64,000 nt of DNA from Nematostella vectensis (Eukaryota > Cnidaria > Anthozoa > Actiniaria > Edwardsiidae): the NCBI RefSeq assembly GCF_932526225.1, contig NC_064046.1:6805219-6869218 (forward strand), written 5' to 3'. The position numbers and the translations under genes were made by a program. The notes below the pieces were generated by a model. That model was not told where the DNA came from, searched no databases, and was given only the letters and a program-made list of their open reading frames with translations. This document shows positions 32,519 to 43,907 of the stretch, one piece after another; the first letter of the stretch is position 1, and each line of letters begins with the position of its first letter.

Positions 32519-33667
32519 ATGGACGCTTACATAGAAGAGATTTTCAATGACATGCCTGATGATGAGGCACCTGGTGTATTAGCAGGGGTGGTGCAGAAAA
32601 TTATCGACGTATATCCCCGAGGATGTCAAGCACACGCTGCTCATGCCGCTCATACCGGCGAAATCGCGGCCAGTAAAATGCCAAAAGCCAGAGGCACCCA
32701 AGGAGGAAGTCTGGCGCAAGTTCGTCCCTTTGCTGCAGCAAAAGGGCCCAGAAAAGCTGACGAGTATTACTCGCTGATTGTCGGCGGTGTTCATCGTTTG
32801 TATCCAGACCGAAATGCTGTAAAGTTAGGAAGAAGCATTACGCTTCATACCTATGAAGAGATTCGTGACCTCGGTGAGGCAGGCGTCGCTGAGTCGAAGC
32901 CCGTGGTGCGCGGCCCCGATATCGGCGACGACGGCTCGGTTTGGTGGATTTCGCACATGCAAGAAGCACTTCGTGGGAACGCTCTGCTGCCAGAAATGAT
33001 GGAGATGCTTGACCCGGATCAGCGTTACAGACTCTTTACAGTAGTTGGTAAGGCACCCGCAGAGCCCCTAGCTCCAACATCGGAAGAGGAGGGACGCTCA
33101 GAACACAGAATGGGCGGGTCCTCGGTGAGAAGGGGTGAGAAGATTACAGTCGGCGCTCTAAAGGGCATAGACACTTGCATGTGGGAGAAAGGCAGGGAAT
33201 ACTTGGTGTACGTACGTTACGAACTTCGTCCTTTGCCAGAGCAAAATGGCGAGCACAGGCCCATGTTCGAGCCTGCGGAAGACAAAGAGATGGTCAACTG
33301 TGTTGTCACCTACGTGGCTGACTACCTGAGGAATCGGTGCACAGCGCGTTCTTTAGGGATCACAAAGAGACGAGTCAAGGTACTCGAAACCTTCGACGAG
33401 AAATTAGCGACTACGGGATGCACAAAGGAATATCTCTTTCGCCTGGAGAGAAAGCTGTAGACCAAGCTACTGGCTGTCGATGCCCTTGGTAACACTCTCT
33501 GGGATTCCGGGAAATACAAGAGAGGATACACACAAATCCACATCCCATGTCACAACAATCACGCATGGACCGAGCTCCCGACGGACCCGCCTTTCATCAC
33601 AAGCCCTCAAATGCCCAAAGGGCGCACTAATAGATTCAACAATCTTGCCACTGTGCGATATGCATAA
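32519..33667 (+). pseudogene. Unrecognised 313-codon ORF with in-frame TAG and continuing frame
   Basis: An ATG at 32519 opens 313 codons to TAG at 33458, and the same frame stays open and protein-like for 68 more codons to TAA at 33665. Between about 32620 and 32760 a neighbouring frame looks more protein-like (charged, no His-Ala runs), which suggests two compensating frameshifts. There is no signal peptide or membrane segment. GC and CpG are higher than in the flanking DNA. I recognise no domain. It could be an endogenous viral or large-transposon gene, or a host pseudogene. Confidence 0.45.
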
Positions 33668-33773
33668 TGCTATTAATGTTATAAGAGTGTTTTCTGACCG
33701 CCACTGTAATTCAGTGTACATACTGCAAAGTGGATAATAAACGATCATCATTATTATTATTATTATTATAAGC
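33668..33773 (+). repeat. Retroelement-tail-like insert ending in (ATT)n
   Basis: An AT-rich block with AATAAACGATCATC followed by six or more ATT units, sitting between two decayed coding stretches. It resembles the 3' tail of a non-LTR element. Confidence 0.45.
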
Positions 33774-34259
33774 GTGCATGGGCTCGATCCCGAGGCCGAA
33801 ACAGAGTTGCAAGCACTTCATAAGGACAGGCAACTCAGTAGCGCGGCCATGAAAACACGCGACGCAAAAATACGGGAAGCACTCATCTGCTTCATAAAAA
33901 GGGCGATTCCAAGAAACACCCGCATATGAGTCTGTGGTCACGTGATAGTCACGCACGAAGGAAAACTGTACCGATCAGGACGAGACAACGTGGCTATCGA
34001 CAGGGCGTTTACAGACGAGACGGGACATGATCCTCAATGGCTCCCTGATAATCACCCAGCCTACCAAGAGTACACCGAAGCTACGCACTCGATGGGCGGC
34101 GCAATAGGTTATCGTTTCAAGAAGTGGTTGCAGAGGGAAGACATCAAGCCTACACCCCTCAAATATCGAGATGTCTGGAAGCATGCGCAAGTCAAGTCGA
34201 AAGTGTGGAACAGCGGAGAGGATTACGGCAAGCAAACTCACTCGCATATCGACATGTAA
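33774..34259 (+). pseudogene. Unrecognised ORF, one in-frame TGA
   Basis: The frame opens at 33774, right after the ATT tract, and runs to TAA at 34257 with a single TGA at 33927. Codon content is balanced and charged (for example AIGYRFKKWLQREDI). It has no recognised domain or signal peptide. It is the third member of the tightly packed plus-strand cassette. A 120-bp satellite begins directly at its stop codon. Confidence 0.42.
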
Positions 34260-34790
34260 AATGTAAGGGGGAGGGGTGGTCCAACATACAAAGCAGACAC
34301 ATAGCACTGCAAGTACAATGGCCAAGGCATAGGGCTATGTGGCAAATGGTGGATATGGTGGAAATGGTGGATATTGTGAAATGTAAGGGGGAGGGGTGGT
34401 CCACCATACAAAGCAGATATTCAACACTGCAAGTACCATGGCCAAGGGATAGGGCCATGTGGCAAATGGTGGATATGGTGGAAATGGTGGATATGGTGAA
34501 ATGTAAGGGGGAGGGTTGGTCCACCATACATATAGCAGACAGTCAACACTGCAAGTACCATGGCCAAGGCATAGGGCTATGTGGCAAATGGTGGAAATGG
34601 TGGATATGGTGAAAAGTAAGGGGGAGGTCCACCATACACCAAATATGGTCCACCATACATATAGCAGACAGTCAACACTGCAAGTACCATGAATAAGGCA
34701 TAGGGCTATGTGGCAAATGGTGGATTTGGTGGAAATGATGGATATGGTGAAAAGCAAGGGGGAGGGGTGGTCCCCCATACATAGCAGACA
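34260..34790 (+). repeat. Minisatellite, about 120 bp x 4 plus partial
   Basis: Units begin ATGTAAGGGGGAGGGGTGGT, then CACTGCAAGTACCATGGCCA, then GGTGGATATGGTGGAAATGG. Small indels separate copies, and the third and fourth are the most altered. All long frames across it are products of the repeat. Confidence 0.93.
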
Positions 34791-34831
34791 AGATGACTTA
34801 CAGCAAACGAAGCCGTGCCGATAGTTTACCG

Positions 34832-35433
34832 ATTGGTGCCAAGCTGTTTTTGGAGTAAATTGTTCGCCATTTCTGTTGAATGCCACTTTGCGTTATCATT
34901 TAGAAAGTTTTGTCGAGGAAGATCCGGAATTCGTGCGAGTAATGAAGGATAGCTTTTACGTTGATGATTTAGTGACAGGAACAGCGTCGGCAGATAAGGC
35001 ACTTGAGTTATTTGAGAAAGCACGTGCTCGGATGGCGACAGGGGGGTTTAAACTGCGGAAGTGGCTAAGCAATGACGAGAAAGTGACAGCGAAAATAGGA
35101 GAGCGTGAGAATGACGTGACGTTGTGTGACAGAGAGACCAACGTGACAGTTTGTGACAGCGTAGACACTGATAGTGACGACGCGACGTACGCAAAGGCGA
35201 TGTTTGGAGTTGAGGATGAAATATCGGTTGAAGACAAGGTCCTAGCGTACGAGTGGAATTGTAAGAATGACGAGCTTAGGTTGGACTTAGAGAGGCTTGC
35301 GGATAAGGCCGCAGGTCTGAATGTGACAAAGCGTAACACCTTGAAGGTGATGGCGAGTATGTATGATCCATTGGGTATGGTTAGTCCCATCATGGTAAGT
35401 ATGAAAGTGATCTTTCAGGAATTGTGTGTCTAG
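34832..35433 (+). pseudogene. BEL/Pao reverse transcriptase, C-terminal part
   Basis: The frame is open from about 34832, giving CSPFLL.ATLRYHLESF, then the catalytic box DSFYVDDLVTG. Next come GGFKLRKWLSN and TLKVMASMYDPLGMVSPIMV, all hallmarks of BEL/Pao RT. The N-terminal RT and protease are absent. The frame ends at TAG 35431. The central acidic, Asp- and Val-rich stretch is normal for the connection region. Confidence 0.92.
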
Positions 35434-35489
35434 CAGTTAGATTGGGACGAAGAGTTGACTGGAGAAAGGAAAACATTTAAGATTCTTGC

Positions 35490-35778
35490 TTAGCTGCAAT
35501 CAGCGACAAAACTGTTGAAAATTTAAGCGCTTCAAATGCAGTTTCAGATGGAAATCTAAATTACGTAGCATAGTGACTTTGATATCTTCCCCTCAACATC
35601 CTAACCCCCTCTCCCCCAAATCAATGTTGGATTGTTTTACTGACAACCCTAGACAGCAACTCTGAATGGGGGAAGGGGGATGTGAGTAATAAAAAGTTCC
35701 CATATTGTAAATTATTTCAGTAAGACTACTTTTTAGATGTCATTTTCAACAGGTTTTGTCGCTGATTGTGGCTGCATG
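35490..35778. mobile_element. MITE inside the BEL element, about 280 bp
   Basis: The ends are inverted copies: CAATCAGCGACAAAAC then TGTTGAAAAT on the left, and the reverse complement with one extra C on the right (35747-35774). There is no coding content. It lies exactly between the RT and integrase coding stretches. Confidence 0.75.
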
Positions 35779-35859
35779 TATACCATGTAGCGTTAGAACA
35801 ACACTGAAGCAACTGTATCACTGTTGCAGCATTTCCTTTCTATTAGAAACTTCTAGTTT

Positions 35860-36580
35860 AAGTAGATTTTGTGGAAGACTCGGGACGCCCGCATTGATTG
35901 TTTCAGATAACACAAAGACATTCAAATCCGCAGTTTTTGAATGAATTGTACGACCAACCGGAAATTAGAACGTATTGTGAGGAGAATCGAATCCAGTGGA
36001 GGTTCAATCTCGAGAGAGCTCCCTGGTTGGGAGGGTTCTTTGAGAGAATGGTCGGAACGGTGAAGCGTTGTTTGAAGAAGGTGTTGGGCAATGCAAGGTT
36101 GAATTGTGACGAGATGCAGACGACTTTTGTAGAGTTGGAAGGGACTTTGAATTCGCGGCCATTGACGTATGAATATGATGAGGTCGGTGCAGAGATGCTG
36201 ACACCGTCGCATTTGTTGTTCGGACGGAGATTGTTAAATTTGCCTGACGAGTTACGAGATGACGAGGACGAGGAAGTGAATGGGATGATGAAAAGGTTCG
36301 GGTACCTAGCGATGAAACGGAGGCATTTCTGGAACAGGTGGTCAAGGAATACCTGGTAGATTTGCGCGAGCAGCATTAGGTTGAGAATAGTGGACTTAAG
36401 GTTGCAGAGGTCGGCGACGTTGTGTTGTTGTTTGATGAGACATTGAAGCGAAGTGAGTGGAAGATGGCGCGCCGTTGTAGAGGAGTTGATGCAAGGACCG
36501 GACGGGCAGGTTAGAGGTGCTGTAATCAGAGTGTTGTCCCGGGGAAAGCGATGAAGCGGCCAGTTCAACGCTTGTACTAA
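35860..36580 (+). pseudogene. BEL/Pao integrase and C-terminal DUF5641-like region, frameshifted
   Basis: First frame: FCGRLGTPALIVSDNTKTFK, the second catalytic Asp region. After a frameshift near 35940: WRFNLERAPWLGGFFERMVG with the catalytic Glu, then LNSRPLTYEYDE and LTPSHLLFGRRL. Beyond a stop at 36358, LFDETLKRSEWKMAR and the end KAMKRPVQRLY match the C-terminal domain. The first Asp and the zinc-binding module are missing. Confidence 0.9.
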
Positions 36581-36666
36581 CGAAAGGCCTAAACGCGCTG
36601 CAGCTTTAGACGCGCAGTGGCGAACTCTTTCCATGATTGACTCGTAGACGAGTCAAGGGGGGAGTG

Positions 36667-37077
36667 TGTCGGGGATTAAGAGTTTATTAGTTTTACGTGA
36701 CGCAAGATAGCGTGAGGGAAATAACGTATGTTATTTTTAGGTGTTATTGTCCTATCTTATCTGGAAATTAAGTAGTGATTTAATCTTGTGAACGTGAATA
36801 GCACGATTAATCGTAGTAAGAAATGAATGTAAACTATTTAGTAAATATCCGTTTGTGGGTAGATGAAAGAAAGCGCTGTATTATCCATTGATTGTAAGGG
36901 CGTAAAATTAGGGTATAAATAGGGAGAACATTGTATAGTTTAGTTATGATTGAATTGATTGTAAAACATTGACCGTTGAGAGTTGTATTGATTGTACGTA
37001 GCATGAAGTGCTAGTAAACGCAAACGCAAAAAGTATCGAAGGAAATTGATTGCACGGGGAAACGAATTTCCACGACA
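36667..37077 (+). repeat. BEL/Pao 3' LTR (411 bp)
   Basis: Starts TGTCG and ends CGACA, a 5-bp terminal inverted repeat. It is preceded by the polypurine tract AAGGGGGGAG. It has a TATA box (TATAAAT at 36914). No second LTR exists in the window. Confidence 0.8.
36914..36920 (+). promoter_or_regulatory. TATA box in BEL LTR
   Basis: GGGTATAAATAGGG is a near-ideal core TATA element at the expected position inside the LTR, with GATTG and TGACC motifs downstream. It could still drive transcription into 37078 onward. Confidence 0.6.
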
Positions 37078-37196
37078 TGTTTGTCTTTAAACGCATTTTG
37101 CCTGTCCGTGAATTCAACACTTGCCGTTATGTATGTTGTGAAATCGCGTAACCGTATCTAGAATGAGTTGCGGATCCCTGCTTAGAAGGTGGCAAG
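37076..37196 (+). repeat. Direct repeat copy 1, about 120 bp
   Basis: Shares TTTGCCTGTCCGTGAATTCA and TTATGTATGTTGTGAAATCG with 38103-38223, at about 90% identity by eye. It begins where the BEL LTR ends. Confidence 0.88.
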
Positions 37197-38102
37197 TGAG
37201 GAATTTGTTCTCGACGGACGTAGGCCATCTCTCTAGACACAATAAGAGGGTGGCAAGAGGGGAGAATGCGTATACTGAAAAGTTTCAGTAAGCTATGGAC
37301 ATCAAGGTTATTTAAATCTATGAAGCTTTCGCCCTTTTATAGACTTCTGATGAAGTAAATAAAGTGCGTAGTGTCTTTGAGATTACACCTTTGCTTGAGC
37401 GTTATATGCCGCAGAAATGGATCTACGGAGGACGATATACGCTAGACGTGGTTTATGAGGTGACGAAAACCTTAGCTGACATATTATATGCCTTTGTGGT
37501 GGAATTTGTCGTTCTTTGATGTTTCAGGTCTATGGGAGCGTTGCTCGACCTGAAATAAGCGCTTCCTTTGTGCATGTTAAGTTTCTTAGAGTTATTTAGG
37601 ATATATCTGCAGTACAGCTCACAGTTGTAATAGATTTCTTAAAATCAAACAGGAAGATTGGAGGCTGCCGAGAATCGCCACTGTTACTCGTAGAATTCAA
37701 AGTGCACTTTGGCTAAATCTGGCTTTTTCTGAGAGAGGGCTCGCTCATCTCGTCTAAGGTGCCTTTTGATTTCATCGTTTGATGAAAAATCGGCGGGCGG
37801 TTATAGCGTTTACAAGACCGGTTTCGGACTCTTAATGAAGAGACCTTCGTCAGTTGTTTTCCGCTAGGTTGCTAATGAGGACTTCGTAAAGTATGCTCGA
37901 TAGCGGATTGTGACAGGAAGTCACGGGCCCGTTTATATATCAGAGGTCGGACGAATCTTTAATTGAAGTGACTAGTCGGTGATTAGATAATTAGCGTTTT
38001 ACACTATTTCGATCCGCGTCATTTTAAGGTAGAATCTTTAGAAGATTCTGTTAAGCCGGGTGAAACCTCATGACAAAATGTTTAGATTCGTTTATTAGAT
38101 GC
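37197..38102. other. Sequence between the two 120-bp direct repeats
   Basis: No recognised gene. TTCAGGTC at 37528 and GACCTGAA at 37549 form a short hairpin. Near 37840, CTCTTAATGAAGAGACCTTC resembles the 3' ends of some retroelements. Confidence 0.45.
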
Positions 38103-38223
38103 CATGTTTGCCTATAAACGCATTTTGCCTGTCCGTGAATTCAACACTTGCCGTTATGTATGTTGTGAAATCGCGTAACCGTATCTAGAACGAGTTACGG
38201 ATCTCGGCTTAGAAGGGTGCAAG
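38103..38223 (+). repeat. Direct repeat copy 2
   Basis: Second copy of 37076-37196, 1,027 bp downstream, without an LTR before it. This shows the repeat is not itself part of the LTR. Confidence 0.88.
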
Positions 38224-38518
38224 GATAGCGTATTTGGCGGATCGTCAGACGCCATCGATCTCGTGCGAGAGTATGGATTCCCTACGGACGTGTATTGTCG
38301 CGCCAACGTGGACAGAAGGCCTCTAAAGGAAGTCCTTTGGTTGACGGGCGCTATCCAGCCCACTGAATGGGAGTTCTCCGAAGATTGTCATCCTTACACA
38401 TCGTATAGGACAGCTTTTGGAGCAAAATGATGGTTGGCTTACTACTCCGGAACTCAAAGACCTTCTGGTGATCTCATCAATACCATTGTACGGAAGCTTC
38501 TGTTCAGCGTTGGGAAAA
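38165..38518 (+). pseudogene. Possible decayed ORF, unrecognised
   Basis: A frame open from about 38180 runs some 70 codons with protein-like composition (EYGFPTDVYCRANVDRRPL) to TGA at 38428. It then continues about 33 codons. No ATG near the start and no known domain. It may be a remnant of the same kind of element as 32208-34259, but I see no sequence link. Confidence 0.25.
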
Positions 38519-39984
38519 AGGACTGCATCTGATTTCCGCAGTCAGACAACGAAAGCAAAGACCCTCTGTATCCCAAGGGCCGCGACCTCGAGGTGCGTTT
38601 CGTGAATTCATGAAATGTGAGCTTCAAAACATTTAGCAAAGCACAACGGGGATTGGGAGTAACACCTAGTTCACACTTCGTTATGTCCAGCAAACATCAA
38701 ATTACTTCAAGTTCATATGCAAATTTTCGTCAGTTTCACTCGAGCTTCTACAAGTATAGCACTCAAACCAAAGAAAGATTTTTGCTTTTATTGGTTCATT
38801 CGAAGCATTTCACAGACCTTCAAAACTTCACCACTCTCTGAAATAAACCCAATAAACGATCGAAACCCACATCTTCCCGCTAGGAAGCTCAGAGGACAAG
38901 ACTTCCGAGCGTAGGTCGCTTTTCAGTTTGCGTGGCTCAAAGCCAAATCGTAGTCCAGCCAAAACACCACGAACTGACGAAGCGAATTGCAGAACCGCAA
39001 TTCTATGCTGACACAACAGACAACGAACAAAGACGCAATTCCCGAAAGATTTCAGCGAAAAATATCCCTTTAATCGCCACAAGAAGCATCACAACACATT
39101 TGTGGCAGAGTTTGCTTCGAGCTATTTTACTAGCGTTTAAATATTTCTGTACGAAATTTAAAGACAAGCGAGAATACTGCAAAAGATAAATTCTCACCGG
39201 AGTGCGACATCATCAAACTAATTCTCCTAACTAAATCTGCCGATGACAGATCATTCAAGCGTAATTGACCTTTTATTGCCGATGACAGATCATTCAAGCG
39301 TAATTGACCTTTTATTGCCGATGACAGATCATTCAAGCGTAGTGTCTACATTCAGTTCGCGGCCTTATTTTTCCGAACGGCTTGCTAATGCATCACACTC
39401 TAGAGTATTCTGCACTTCTCGAACGATTTCTGGTGTTCGAAACTCATCTAAGACACTAGAAGCCTAGAACGTGACCTGCATGACGGGCGTTTGCCCTAGA
39501 ATGTTCTATCGCCATACTGTCTGGGTTTTGTTTGTCTATCAAGAAGGGGGTTTTCCCTTGGATTGCATTTGCCCCACATCCAAACATGGGACATGACTCA
39601 CGCGTACATGGTATGCTACGAAATGCGACAATACGATCATGTTTGAGTGGTTTTATTCTACGACTGTACGTATAGAACGTTCTCGAAAAGTCTAGATGGC
39701 GTTTACACAACGTCACGAGATTGACTTTGGCGCCGGATTGTCTACGGAATGTTTGCACAACGTCATGTGAGTGACAGACCGGGGTTTTTCTACCTAAAAG
39801 GGGCCATTACATTACCATGACACAGCGAATTTACTGCTGCTCCCGGACGAACACAGGCCATTCTACCACGGACGAGTGTTAGAACGATATAGATGACATT
39901 GCTCGCAGAAGCAAAAGTGAGTACGACGAAGAATTACTCGTCCCAGCGCGGACGACATAGAGAGGCTGCGAAACTTGGTAGCTT
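38519..39984. other. No recognised gene
   Basis: Short frames only. Contains a 40-bp repeat at 39239-39341. Confidence 0.5.
39239..39341 (+). repeat. 40-bp tandem repeat x 2.6
   Basis: GCCGATGACAGATCATTCAA followed by GCGTAATTGACCTTTTATT, repeated exactly; the third unit diverges after GCGTA. Confidence 0.92.
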
Positions 39985-40083
39985 CAGCCGGGCTTTACCT
40001 CGGTGTAAGAACCTCACAACTGACGTCACAAGCCAATAACAGTGTTTATGCAGATAACATGTTATATCGATACCTCTCTGTCG
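39985..40083 (+). repeat. Foldback element, left arm (outer part)
   Basis: Nearly identical to the reverse complement of 43982-44070 (CGGTGTAAGAACCTCACAAC, TGACGTCACAAGCC). It stops at ACCTCTC, where the LINE insertion starts. The arm resumes at 43620 after the LINE tail. Confidence 0.88.
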
Positions 40084-40174
40084 TGTATGCGCCTCTCATG
40101 GCAGCAGGTCCATTTTTAGTGCTCTCTAGAATTTAAAATTTTTACCATTTGCGCTTTTCCAATATCGCTTCGAA

Positions 40175-43051
40175 ATGACGAAAGGCCAGCCACTAACTTC
40201 TCAACACTACTGGCAAAGGAAAAGATGGCCATTTTATCGCGGCAGGTTAGCTGGAATGCAAGTCAAAGCCCGAGAACTTTATCGCCGGCATTACATTGAC
40301 AAAGTTCGACCAAGACCAATGGACCGTGAAGCCAGAAGACCATCCTCTGCTCACAATCCAAACAACAGTGTACAGGTTTCTACCACGAATTCGATCCAGA
40401 AGACTCCTAGTTCACTAAACGCATTTGTCCCTGCTTTGTTACTATCAAATGTGATGTCGTTAGCTCCCAAGATCGACGAAGTTCGCGAGGCCATTTCGAA
40501 TGCAAATTTGGACCTCGCATGCATAACTGAAACCTGGTTGCGTAACCACATACACAACAATGTCATCGCTGTATCTGGTTAAAATTTAGTGCGCCGCGAC
40601 AGGACTAAGGACCAGCATGGTGGTGTCTGTATATTCATCAAGGATTCCATCAAATACCAAGTCCTAGAAGACCTAATGGACGACGAGTTTGAAGTCCTTT
40701 TGATCCAACTGCGACCTTCGCGTCTCCCAAGGGGAATCACAAGCATCGTTGTTGGTTTAGTCTACCATCCGCCAAGTGCTGCTGACGGGCCTATGCTAGA
40801 GTATCTACATAGTTGCTTATCAACATTTGAAGCAAGCTACCCCGGCTGCGGGGCGATTCTGCTCGGTGACTTCAATAAAACTTTAGTAAAAAAATGTACT
40901 CGCCTAAGCAATGGTTTTAAATTGAAACAGCTGGTGAACTTTCCAACCCGCGGCGGAAACATGTTGGATCCCATCTTTACAAACTTGAGTGAATTCTACA
41001 ACCCGCCCACCCAACTCCCAGCATTGGGAATGTCTGATCACTTCTCAGTTGACCTCCAGCCCGTTAAGCGCTCTAAGCGACCGAGTACAAAGCTCACCGT
41101 GAAAAGGAGAGACCTGCGCCCCTCCAACAGGCTTGCTATGCGCACATATTTAGAAGGGGTTGACGTAAAATCCCTTCTTGACTGCAAAACTAAATGCGAG
41201 GACAAACTACAAATGCTGGAGACTATTGTAAAGACTGGCCTGGACACACTGGTTCCACAGAAGACCAAGACTATTCAGTCTAACGAGCCGCCTTGGATGA
41301 ACTGCAAGTTGAAGAAACTAATACGGGCGCGCCAGAAAGCATTAGCTGAGGGAAACCAAGATCAGTACAGGAAGCTGCGAAACCGCGTAAACCGAGAGAG
41401 GAAATCCTGTCGCTCCAAATATTATGATGCCTGCACTTGGTGGAGAGAGGTGAAAAAACTTGGCGGGATGAGCGCACCTGGGAGCCAGGACCCCGCCCTT
41501 TTGTACCAGCATATCGCAAGTGGTCAGGAGGCGGGTTGCTTAAAGAACATTGCTGACAGCATCAACACAGCGTTCCTGAGCCCGATGAACGTATTTGAGC
41601 CCCTTTCAAAGAAATGTCACCTCACCCCCGAGTCAGAGGAACACGCGTACACTCTCCAAGTCTCCTAGCTATCGGTCTTAAAGAAACTGGCAGAGTTGAA
41701 CCCCTCCAAAGCTTGCGGACCTGACGGGATGCCAGGCTGGATTCTCAAGGAGAACGCCGACTTGCTAGCGGAGCCAGTTACCGACATTCTTAACTGCTCC
41801 TTTAAAGAGGCAAGGCTGCCTCAGTCGTGGAAAGATGCAGACATCGCCCCAGTCCCCAAGCAGAAACCCGTCCTTGACGTAAACAAACATCTCTGGCCAA
41901 TTTCTCTGACGCCTGTGCTGTCTAAGCTCGCAGAAGATTACGTAGTCGAGTAGCACCTCAAGCCTGCCGTCCTGAAAAAGGTCGATGTAAATCAGTTCGG
42001 GACTGTACCGGGGTCGAACACGACTCACGCGCTTATTAGCATGCATCATTCTTGCCTAAGTGCGACGGACGGAAACGGGGCTATAGCCAGGACCATCCGG
42101 TTTGATTTCCGCAAGGCCTTTGATCTTATAGATCATCACATCCTTGTGCGAAAGCTGATGACGTACGACCTACCTAGTACTATAACAGCCTGGATCGTTG
42201 ACTTCCTCACGTCACGGAGACAGCGCGTCAAACTCTGCCAAGATTGTTATTCAGAGTGGGGCACCATCCCATCTGGTGTCCCACAAGGAACGAAGCTGGG
42301 TCCGTGGCTGTTCACGATAATGATAAATGACTTATCCATTACTGAGGTGGACTTGTGGAAATATGTAGACGATACCACCACCACAGAAGCAATCCACAAG
42401 GGCCAGACCAACAGCAATCTACAACATCTGGTGGACGACTTAGGCAATCAGGTAGCCTCAGATAAGTTCGAGTTAAACGAAGCTAAGTGCAAAGAGCTCC
42501 GAATCTCCTTTGCGCGATCTCCACCCGTATTCGACCCAATAATGGTTTACGATACTGAGCTGGAATGCGTTTCAAAAGCTAAGATCTTAGGCGTAACCTT
42601 TACGAGTGACCTAAAGTGGAACGTTCACGTAGATGAAGTTATCAAAAAGGTAAATAAGCGTCTTTACTTTCTACGCCAGCTTAAGCGCGCACACGTAAAA
42701 CCAAAGGAGCTCATTCTATTTTATCTAACTTGCATTAGACCATGTACAGAGTACGCATGCGCGCTATTTCATAATAGTTTGACCAAGTACTTAGCAGCAG
42801 ATTTGGAGTCATGTCAGAAGCGTGTGCTTAGAATAATATTTCCAGACGACTCTTATGCACAGGCATTACTTGTCTCTAATATCACAACACTACATGAAAG
42901 ACGTGAGGTCGCAACAAACAAACTCTTTAGCGAAGTCATGGCCAATCCAAACCACAAACTACATAGGCTGCTCCCTCAGCAGAACTCTAGAATTAATATT
43001 AGGAAGAGGCGGGTCTTTGCCATCAAAGCCAACACGCAACGTTGGCTTTGA
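40175..43051 (+). pseudogene. LINE endonuclease / reverse transcriptase, single frame with three nonsense codons
   Basis: One continuous frame of 959 codons is broken only by TAA at 40580, TAG at 41666 and TAG at 41951; there is no frameshift. The apurinic-type endonuclease has ACITETWL, ILLGDFNKT and GMSDHFSVD. The RT has KACGPDGMPGWILKE, FRKAFDLIDHHILV, GVPQGTKLGPWLF and the catalytic KYVDDTTT, then LGVTFTSDLKWNVHVD. The C-terminus ends shortly before the tail. This is the CR1/L2 or Jockey-like clade. The zinc-knuckle ORF1 of such elements is not seen, so the copy may be 5' truncated. Confidence 0.92.
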
Positions 43052-43053
43052 TG

Positions 43054-43619
<566 letters not shown>

Positions 43620-43690
43620 TCAACTGCATAACTCAGGAGAAACTGACTCGATGGAACGCTAGATCCGCATATCTTTAAATCGCTAGACCG
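43620..43690 (+). repeat. Foldback element, left arm (inner part)
   Basis: Reverse complement of 43908-43985 with few changes (CAGGAGAAACTGACTC, GCTAGATCCGCA, TCTTTAAATCGCTAGACCG). Its outer part lies before the LINE at 39985-40083. Confidence 0.9.
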
Positions 43691-43907
43691 TTGGGCCCGA
43701 TGGATCGCTGGGTCGATGGATCGCTAGGCCGATGAATATCTGGGTCGATGGTTCGCTGGGTCGATGGATCGCTGGGCCGATGGTTTGCTGGGTCGATGGT
43801 TCGCTGGGCCAATGGATCACTAGGCCGATGAATATCTGGGTCGATGGTTTGCTGGGTCGATGGATCGCTGGGCCGATAGATCTCTGGATCGATGGATCTC
43901 TGGGTTG
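43691..43907 (+). repeat. 15-16-bp minisatellite in the foldback loop
   Basis: Repeats of GGTCGATGGATCGCTG and GGCCGATGGATCGCTG, about 14 units, some with GAATATCT or TTTGCT variants. Confidence 0.92.

Larger units (their letters stand above)
34832..37077 (+). mobile_element. BEL/Pao LTR retrotransposon, 3' half
   Basis: RT end, integrase, DUF5641-like tail and a 411-bp LTR in order on the plus strand. Gag, protease and the 5' LTR are missing. A 290-bp MITE splits RT from integrase. Several frameshifts and stops show it is dead. Confidence 0.88.

Noticed and set aside
33927-33929. In-frame TGA as a selenocysteine codon
   Set aside because: No SECIS-like hairpin is apparent downstream, no selenoprotein motif surrounds it, and the neighbouring frames also carry stops. 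Nonsense mutation is simpler.
34192-34886. Minus-strand frames of 111 and 183 codons with Ser-Thr-Ile repeats
   Set aside because: Reverse reading of the 120-bp satellite.
37528-37557. Short hairpin TTCAGGTC / GACCTGAA as a microRNA precursor
   Set aside because: An 8-10 bp stem is too short for a precursor and common by chance.
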